A DNA stretch of 5,256 nucleotides. Origin: an uncultured Pseudomonadota bacterium (GTDB lineage Bacteria > Lernaellota > Lernaellaia > Lernaellales > Lernaellaceae). Location of the stretch: assembly GCA_937967875.1 (NCBI GenBank), contig CALBTQ010000454.1, positions 1-5,256 of the forward strand, given 5' to 3'. Below are positions 1-5,256 of the stretch, piece after piece. Positions within the stretch are counted from its first letter, which is position 1. Each line of letters opens with the position of its first letter. Under the pieces are notes generated by a model that was not told the DNA's origin, did no database searches, and saw only the letters and a list, made by a program, of their open reading frames with translations. The translations under genes and the position numbers were made by a program.

Positions 1-71
1 CCAGCAGGCCGGAACCCCCTACCAATCCCGCTTTCAGCGTGACAGCTCTACCGACTGAGCTACTGTGGACC
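1..71 (-). tRNA. tRNA-like gene, partial at left edge; tRNA-Phe(GAA)-like, degenerate
   Basis: Read on the minus strand, this has a textbook tRNA D arm: GCTC, loop AGTCGGTA, GAGC, preceded by TA (positions 8-9 of a tRNA). It is followed by an anticodon loop CTGAAAG with T33 in place and anticodon GAA at 33-35, which would decode Phe. The anticodon stem TCACG/CGGGA has one A-G mismatch, and two bases rather than one separate it from the D stem. Downstream, GGGGG-TTCCGGC-CTGCT could be the T arm, but it has a G-G mismatch and lacks the conserved purine 57 and A58. The 5' end GGTCCA could pair with TGG at the window edge if ACC follows outside it, though four bases would then precede the D stem. 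The 3' end is not visible. It may be a real but unusual tRNA, a class II tRNA with a long variable arm, or a decayed tRNA copy; the Phe identity is tentative. Confidence 0.55.
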
Positions 72-100
72 ATTGACCAAAAGAACCATTTCATGGGCCA

Positions 101-131
101 ATTATTTCGCAAAATCGCCCCCGCTTGTCAA
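101..131 (-). promoter_or_regulatory. Possible sigma70-type promoter for the tRNA-like gene
   Basis: On the minus strand a perfect -35 hexamer TTGACA (126-131) is followed after 19 bp by AATAAT (101-106), which matches the -10 consensus at five of six positions. The 19-bp spacer is longer than ideal. Transcription would begin near 94, giving a leader of about 25 nt before the tRNA-like 5' end. This is a motif match only; the -35 box lies inside one of the palindromes described for 122-181. Confidence 0.4.
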
Positions 132-181
132 GCGAAATGTTAACAATTTGCCGCGCCCGCTTGCAAGCGAGGGTAAAACCC
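122..181. repeat. Cluster of short palindromes in divergent intergenic region
   Basis: Four inverted repeats follow one another here: CGCTTG-T-CAAGCG (122-134), TGTTAACA (138-145), CGCTTGCAAGCG (158-169, perfect 12-bp palindrome) and GGGT-AAA-ACCC (171-181). The first and third share the same half-sites and flanks (CCCGCTTG...CAAGCGA), so they are also direct repeats of each other, with centres about 35 bp apart. The first covers the -35 box of the putative tRNA promoter, and all lie upstream of the phosphoesterase Shine-Dalgarno site. They could be operator sites for a dimeric regulator or leader hairpins. Chance is possible because the half-sites are only six bases. No T-run follows, so they do not look like an intrinsic terminator. 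Confidence 0.5.
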
Positions 182-199
182 CATAACTTCCAGGAAAAC

Positions 200-206
200 A
201 AGGAGG
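200..206 (+). promoter_or_regulatory. Shine-Dalgarno site that sets the phosphoesterase start
   Basis: AAGGAGG, a full-strength Shine-Dalgarno sequence, stands 5 nt before GTG at 212. It decides in favour of GTG 212 over the in-frame TTG at 125, whose extra 29 codons run through the palindrome region, and over GTG 206, which overlaps the site itself. Confidence 0.85.
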
Positions 207-211
207 TGTTC

Positions 212-904
212 GTGGCCTTCTTTGCGTTGGCCGATTTGCATTTAGGACACGCCGTCGACAAGCCGATGGACCCCTTCGGCGAGCATTGGCGCGATCATAC
301 GCAAAAAATTGCCGAAAACTGGCGGGCCGTGGTCGAGCCGGACGACATCGTGCTCGTGCCCGGCGATATTTCCTGGGCGATGACCAAGGAGCAGGCCGTT
401 CCGGATCTGGCGTTTCTGGCGCAATTGCCGGGGCGGAAAATTCTTCTGCGCGGCAACCACGATTATTGGTGGAGCGGCATCGGGCGCGTGCGTTCCATGT
501 TGCCGACCGACATGTTCGCGCTGCAAAACGACCATCTGGTCGTGAACGACTGGGCGATTTGCGGCACGCGCGGCTGGACGTTGCCGGACGGTTCCGCGGA
601 CGCCAACGAAAATGATAAAAAACTGTACCTGCGCGAAAAGCAGCGACTGGAGATGAGCCTGAAATCGGCGCCGAAGAATTTGCCGAAGATCGTCATGATG
701 CATTATCCGCCACGCTACAAGGGCGGGCTGAACAACTACGGCTTTTGCGGCATTCTGGAGAAATATGAAGTATCCTTGTGCGTGTACGGTCATTTGCACG
801 GCGTGGATCACAACCTGGCGCTGGTCGGCACGGTCAAAGGCGTGAATTACCTTTTCTGCGCCGCCGACGCGGTCGATTTCACACCGGTGCGATTGCCGAT
901 ATAA
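212..904 (+). CDS. Metallophosphoesterase (COG1768-like predicted phosphohydrolase)
   Basis: A 230-residue protein starting at GTG 212 directly behind AAGGAGG. It carries the metal-binding motifs of the calcineurin-like phosphoesterase fold in order: DLH (D8, H10), GD (51-52, within PGDISWAM), GNHD (81-84, followed by YWW), a lone His in MMHYPP (H164) and GHLH (193-196). These residues bind the two metal ions that activate water for phosphoester cleavage. The start FALADLHLGH, the KPMD segment, GDISWAM and GNHDYWW match my recollection of the COG1768 family, whose substrate is unknown to me. No signal peptide or membrane segment is visible, so it should be cytosolic. It is divergent from the tRNA-like gene and 63 bp ahead of the barrel gene. 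The family is sure; the substrate cannot be read from the sequence. Confidence 0.93.
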   Translation: MAFFALADLHLGHAVDKPMDPFGEHWRDHTQKIAENWRAVVEPDDIVLVPGDISWAMTKEQAVPDLAFLAQLPGRKILLRGNHDYWWSGIGRVRSMLPTDMFALQNDHLVVNDWAICGTRGWTLPDGSADANENDKKLYLREKQRLEMSLKSAPKNLPKIVMMHYPPRYKGGLNNYGFCGILEKYEVSLCVYGHLHGVDHNLALVGTVKGVNYLFCAADAVDFTPVRLPI

Positions 905-912
905 ATGCCTGT

Positions 913-940
913 TTGCAACCATGGCCGCTTCGGGTAAACT
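913..940 (+). promoter_or_regulatory. Weak promoter candidate before the barrel gene
   Basis: TTGCAA (913-918) and TAAACT (935-940) are separated by 16 bp; each matches its sigma70 consensus at four of six positions. A start near 947 would leave a short leader with GGAG at 959-962. A direct repeat AATTTCC (941-947 and 952-958), one helical turn apart, lies between the -10 candidate and the Shine-Dalgarno site. No terminator is visible after the phosphoesterase gene, so the barrel gene may equally be read from upstream. Confidence 0.3.
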
Positions 941-967
941 AATTTCCAATCAATTTCCGGAGCATGA

Positions 968-1612
968 ATGCGAGTTCGACTGTGGCTGATAATCCTGGCG
1001 CTTATGCTGACGCCCGCTATGGCGTTGGCCGGCACGGATGCGCGTTGCGGTCTTTCTTTCGGCATCGGAGGCGGACCGGCGGTAAACACCGACACTGTGC
1101 TGAAAGACGAATTCAACGTTCCCGCCCAGTTCGAGTTGGAAACGAAATATTACCTGTGGAAGCCTATCAGTCTGGCTTTCGGTTTGGGATACATTTATGC
1201 GGAAGGAAAGCCAAAGCATGCCGAATGGCACGGCGATTGGCTGGACTTCAACGATCGCGGCACGAGTTTCTGGCGGGCGGGAACTTTCAATCTGATTTCC
1301 CGCGTCGAGATCGGCCGCAATTGGCTGTTCAATCCGTACCTCGGCGGCGGTGGCGGCGGCGTTTACAGCACGATGTGGCGACGCGGGACGGTCGGCGAGA
1401 AAAAACTGTCCGACAGCTATGACGAATGGATGCTCGATTATTTCGGCCTGGCCGGATTCGACTTTCTCTTTGCCGATTTTTTCGGCATCGAGGACATCTT
1501 TGCCTTGAAGGTCGAAGGCCGTTGGTCGTTCATGCCCAGCAACGACAGCTTTACCGACGAGCGCGACCTGGGTTTATGGACGGCGTTGATCGGGCTGCAA
1601 ATTTATTTGTGA
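968..1612 (+). CDS. Exported beta-barrel-like outer membrane protein, unassigned family
   Basis: A 214-residue protein. ATG 968 is preceded by GGAG (959-962) at 5 nt. Residues 1-21 form a classic signal peptide: Arg at 2 and 4, a hydrophobic core LWLIILALML, and cleavage after ALA (A21). The mature part is rich in Gly and aromatic residues and alternates polar and hydrophobic residues in stretches that look like beta strands, for example FELETKYYLW, LAFGLGYIYA and FNLISRVEIG, with a run of six glycines at 126-131. The last stretch, LWTALIGLQIYL, resembles a terminal barrel strand, although it ends in Leu rather than the usual Phe. The size fits an 8- to 10-strand barrel of the OmpW/OmpA-like type, but I recognise no specific family. 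The stop lies 6 nt before the lipoprotein remnant, suggesting co-transcription. Role unknown; the export call is stronger than the barrel call. Confidence 0.8.
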   Translation: MRVRLWLIILALMLTPAMALAGTDARCGLSFGIGGGPAVNTDTVLKDEFNVPAQFELETKYYLWKPISLAFGLGYIYAEGKPKHAEWHGDWLDFNDRGTSFWRAGTFNLISRVEIGRNWLFNPYLGGGGGGVYSTMWRRGTVGEKKLSDSYDEWMLDYFGLAGFDFLFADFFGIEDIFALKVEGRWSFMPSNDSFTDERDLGLWTALIGLQIYL

Positions 1613-1618
1613 GTGGCG

Positions 1619-2083
1619 ATGCGTAGTATTCCGGTCATCATCAGCTTTTTCTTGATTCTCTCCATGTTCGTGCTGTGAGCCTGCAAAAAGGCCGAGCCGG
1701 AGAATACGGAAGCGCCGCCGAATAAAGAAGACTTGCCGGCGATCGTCATTTACCCGACGGGTCGGGTTATCGAGCGCGCTTTCGGCGAGGACGGTTCGTT
1801 CCAGATTCGCATGGTCACTTCGGCCGATCGCGACAATATTTTGTTGTTCTATGATAAAAACCTGCCGCGCCGCGGTTGGCGCAAAGTTACGGAAAACAAG
1901 CAGGAGCAGTATCTCGCCATCTATCAGCGCAACAACGAAACGATTCACCTTTCGCTTTTGCCGACGGAAAACGAAACTCAATCTTTGCATGTCATCCACT
2001 ACTCCAAGGAGTACGCGCCGTGCCGATCAAACGCCTGGATGCGGTTTTACGACAACTGGCTCCGGTGCGCCGGGTGGGCGTAG
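1619..2083 (+). pseudogene. Small lipoprotein gene interrupted by in-frame TGA in the lipobox
   Basis: From ATG 1619 the frame encodes Met-Arg and a hydrophobic lipoprotein-type signal (IPVIISFFLILSMFVL), then TGA at 1676-1678 (codon 20), then Ala-Cys-Lys-Lys. Without the stop this is a standard signal of 21 residues with Cys22 as the lipid-modified residue; L-x-A-C becomes canonical LSAC or LGAC by one base change (TCA or GGA). The frame then stays open for 134 codons: a charged, Pro-rich linker (about 23-38) and a compact domain containing ADRDNILLFYDKNLPRRGWRKV-like sequence (FY...LP..GW), a pattern known from many small bacterial lipoproteins of unknown function. The 3' end overlaps tilS by 64 nt. 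Its start is 6 nt after the barrel gene, in the same frame, with only a weak Shine-Dalgarno site. A recent nonsense mutation or a sequencing error are the best explanations. Initiation at TTG 1733 would give a protein with no export signal and seems unlikely. Confidence 0.65.
2006..2011 (+). promoter_or_regulatory. Shine-Dalgarno site that sets the tilS start
   Basis: AAGGAG lies 8 nt before GTG 2020 and inside the end of the lipoprotein reading frame. It supports GTG 2020, which begins the expected TilS N-terminus, over the in-frame TTG at 1876. Residues added by the earlier start show no TilS similarity and lie over the lipoprotein frame. Confidence 0.8.
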
Positions 2084-3342
2084 CGATTTCCGGCGGCGGC
2101 GACAGCGTTGCGCTTTTGCATGCGCTGGTGGAATTGTCAACCAAGCGAAAAATCGCGGTCGCGGCGTTGCATGTGCAGCACGGATTGCGGCCGGAGGCGG
2201 AGGACGACGCCGTCTTTTGCGCCGACTTGTGCCGTAACCTGAAAGTGGAGTTCCACCGCTTCGATCTGGATCCGCGAACCTTTGCCGGCAACGTGCACGA
2301 CGCGGCCCGTAAGGCGCGTTATCGGGTGATGGAGCAGGCCGCCCGGGAATTGGATTTGGATGTCGTGATGACCGCTCATACGCTCGACGATCAAGCGGAA
2401 ACGATCGTCCAACGACTGATGCGCGGCACAGGGCCGGACGGACTGGCAGGTATTTGTGAACGATCCGGCCTGTTCGTACGGCCATGGCTGACTGTTCGTC
2501 GCGACGATCTGCGTCGCTTCCTCAATGAGCGCAACATGTCCTGGCGCGAAGATCGCAGCAACGTCGATCGCCGTTATTTACGCACTCGGATTCGTCTCGA
2601 TGTTCTGCCTGTGCTGGAAAAGGCGGGCGGCGAGCACGTTGCGTACGCTCTGGGGCGTCTGGCCGCTTTGGCCGACGAGCAGCGGCAGTGGCTCGATGAA
2701 ATCGTGGCGGAGGATTATCGCCATTGTCACTCCGCGGACGGATTGATTGTCGAGGTGCTGGCCGCATTGCCGCATCAGCGCCGCGCGGCGGTGTTGCGTC
2801 GCTGGCTGCGCGAACGGGATGTCATTCCACCCGCGCGGGTCATCGATCAATTGGAGCGTATGGCGCTGTCTCCCGGGCCGACCGGAGCGTGCCGTTTGCC
2901 CGACGGCCTGAGTGTGGAACGTAACTATAAAACTTTGAACTGGAACGCTCGGTCGGTTGTCGAAAAACCGTGGGCGTCGTTTACCGCCGGGCGTGAGATC
3001 GACCGAAAATTTGCCGATGGACATATTCACTTGCGCGTGGGGCCGGGCAATGAGGCGGATAAACCGGACGGTCAGCTTGTTGCGGTCGAGGTTCTCAGTG
3101 AGGCGCAATGGCGACGTCCGTGGCCGGGGGCGCGACTGGCTCCGCGAGGCATGGAAGGGACGATCAAACTGCAGGATCTGTTCACCAACGCGAAGATTCC
3201 GCGCGCATTGCGAACCTATTGGCCGGTGCTGACGCGTGACGAGGAGATTCTGCTAGTGGCCGGGTTACGTGTCGGTCGTGGAATAAAAGAGACGAAAAGC
3301 AAGGAAATTACTTGGCTCATCCAGCTTGAGTGGTCATGGTAA
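2020..3342 (+). CDS. tilS: tRNA(Ile)-lysidine synthase
   Basis: A 440-residue protein, normal length for TilS, with start GTG 2020. TilS uses ATP and lysine to convert cytidine 34 of the CAU-anticodon tRNA-Ile to lysidine, so that it reads AUA as Ile rather than AUG; the step is essential in most bacteria. Motifs seen: the N-type ATP pyrophosphatase P-loop SGGGDS (24-29), HGLR (54-57), AHTLDDQAET (119-128), RGTGPDGL (135-142), RPWL (154-157), and DRSN with the following Arg-rich YLRTRIR (about 178-192). The middle part (about 210-320) is the helical region found in longer TilS proteins, and 365-422 (RRPWPGAR, RGMEG, KLQDLF, KIPRALR, then GLRVGRGI) is the TilS C-terminal domain. All catalytic motifs are intact. 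It overlaps the lipoprotein frame by 64 nt at its start and is followed after 57 nt by ftsH, a pairing seen in many bacteria. Confidence 0.97.
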   Translation: MPIKRLDAVLRQLAPVRRVGVAISGGGDSVALLHALVELSTKRKIAVAALHVQHGLRPEAEDDAVFCADLCRNLKVEFHRFDLDPRTFAGNVHDAARKARYRVMEQAARELDLDVVMTAHTLDDQAETIVQRLMRGTGPDGLAGICERSGLFVRPWLTVRRDDLRRFLNERNMSWREDRSNVDRRYLRTRIRLDVLPVLEKAGGEHVAYALGRLAALADEQRQWLDEIVAEDYRHCHSADGLIVEVLAALPHQRRAAVLRRWLRERDVIPPARVIDQLERMALSPGPTGACRLPDGLSVERNYKTLNWNARSVVEKPWASFTAGREIDRKFADGHIHLRVGPGNEADKPDGQLVAVEVLSEAQWRRPWPGARLAPRGMEGTIKLQDLFTNAKIPRALRTYWPVLTRDEEILLVAGLRVGRGIKETKSKEITWLIQLEWSW

Positions 3343-3354
3343 TACTGGTACTAT
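3326..3354 (+). promoter_or_regulatory. Possible ftsH promoter overlapping the end of tilS
   Basis: TTGAGT (3326-3331) and TACTAT (3349-3354) are separated by an ideal 17 bp; each matches the sigma70 consensus at four of six positions. Transcription would start near 3361, about 40 nt before the ftsH start codon. The -35 box lies within the last codons of tilS. It could give ftsH expression independent of tilS; this is inferred from motif match only. I do not see a heat-shock (sigma32) pattern here. Confidence 0.4.
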
Positions 3355-3383
3355 GCACGTTCCGGCGGCAAAGGAATAACCGA

Positions 3384-3394
3384 AAGGAAGGGAG
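3384..3394 (+). promoter_or_regulatory. Shine-Dalgarno site that sets the ftsH TTG start
   Basis: A purine-rich run, AAGGAAGGGAG, ends 5 nt before TTG 3400. The TTG start gives the expected FtsH N-terminus (short basic head, then the first membrane helix). No ATG in this frame lies between 3343 and 3461, so TTG is favoured. Confidence 0.8.
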
Positions 3395-3399
3395 TCTCG

Positions 3400-5256
<1,857 letters not shown>

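Noticed and set aside
171..181. GGGT-AAA-ACCC inverted repeat as an intrinsic terminator
   Set aside because: The arms are only 4 bp and no T-run follows on either strand.
125..211. N-terminal extension of the phosphoesterase from TTG 125
   Set aside because: The added 29 codons precede the conserved start of the fold and cross the palindrome cluster, while a perfect AAGGAGG stands 5 nt before GTG 212.
242..949. Minus-strand frame of 235 codons opposite the phosphoesterase
   Set aside because: The plus-strand protein has every metal-binding motif, whereas the antisense product is His/Arg/Val-rich without motifs.
964..1422. Alternative plus-strand frame starting at ATG 964
   Set aside because: It is an Arg-rich shadow of the barrel gene; the 968 frame has a full signal peptide and better Shine-Dalgarno spacing.
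1676..1700. Selenocysteine or general UGA recoding at the lipobox stop
   Set aside because: A small hairpin (GCCT/AGGC) follows the TGA, but it is too short and too close for a bacterial selenocysteine element. TGA ends the barrel gene and TGG is normally used for Trp nearby.
1876..2019. Upstream start for tilS at TTG 1876
   Set aside because: The extra residues have no TilS character and lie over the lipoprotein frame; AAGGAG before GTG 2020 fits the known TilS N-terminus.

Overview
The window (5,256 bp, moderately GC-rich) comes from a Gram-negative bacterium. One gene encodes a signal-peptide-bearing, beta-barrel-like protein and a neighbouring gene had a lipoprotein signal, which points to an outer membrane. 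The FtsH sequence, the GTG/TTG starts behind strong Shine-Dalgarno sites, and the gene mix would fit a deltaproteobacterium-like or related uncultured lineage. That placement is an impression from the sequence, not a database result. TGG is the usual Trp codon in tilS and TGA ends the barrel gene, so the standard bacterial code applies.

Layout. 1-71 (minus) is the 5' part of a tRNA-like gene that runs off the left edge; it has a tRNA-Phe-like D arm and anticodon loop but poor T-arm features. 72-211 is a divergent intergenic region with a consensus -35 box pointing at the tRNA and a cluster of small palindromes. 212-904 (+) encodes a COG1768-type metallophosphoesterase. 968-1612 (+) encodes a small exported beta-barrel-like protein. 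1619-2083 (+) is the remains of a small lipoprotein gene with an in-frame TGA inside its lipobox. 2020-3342 (+) is tilS (tRNA-Ile lysidine synthase). 3400-5256 (+) is ftsH, complete at the 5' end and open at the right edge, probably lacking only a short tail.

All protein genes lie on the plus strand with gaps of 6 to 63 bp or an overlap, so they could be co-transcribed, with a possible extra promoter before ftsH in the tilS tail. tilS next to ftsH is a familiar bacterial neighbourhood: TilS makes the AUA-specific anticodon of tRNA-Ile and FtsH is the membrane quality-control protease. The barrel and lipoprotein genes ahead of them are not recognised family members and may form a small envelope pair.

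I see no mobile element, CRISPR array, defence locus or clear new system. The most unusual points are the stop codon placed exactly in the lipobox with a 64-nt overlap at the other end of the same gene, the degenerate tRNA-like sequence, and the palindrome cluster between the tRNA and the phosphoesterase.
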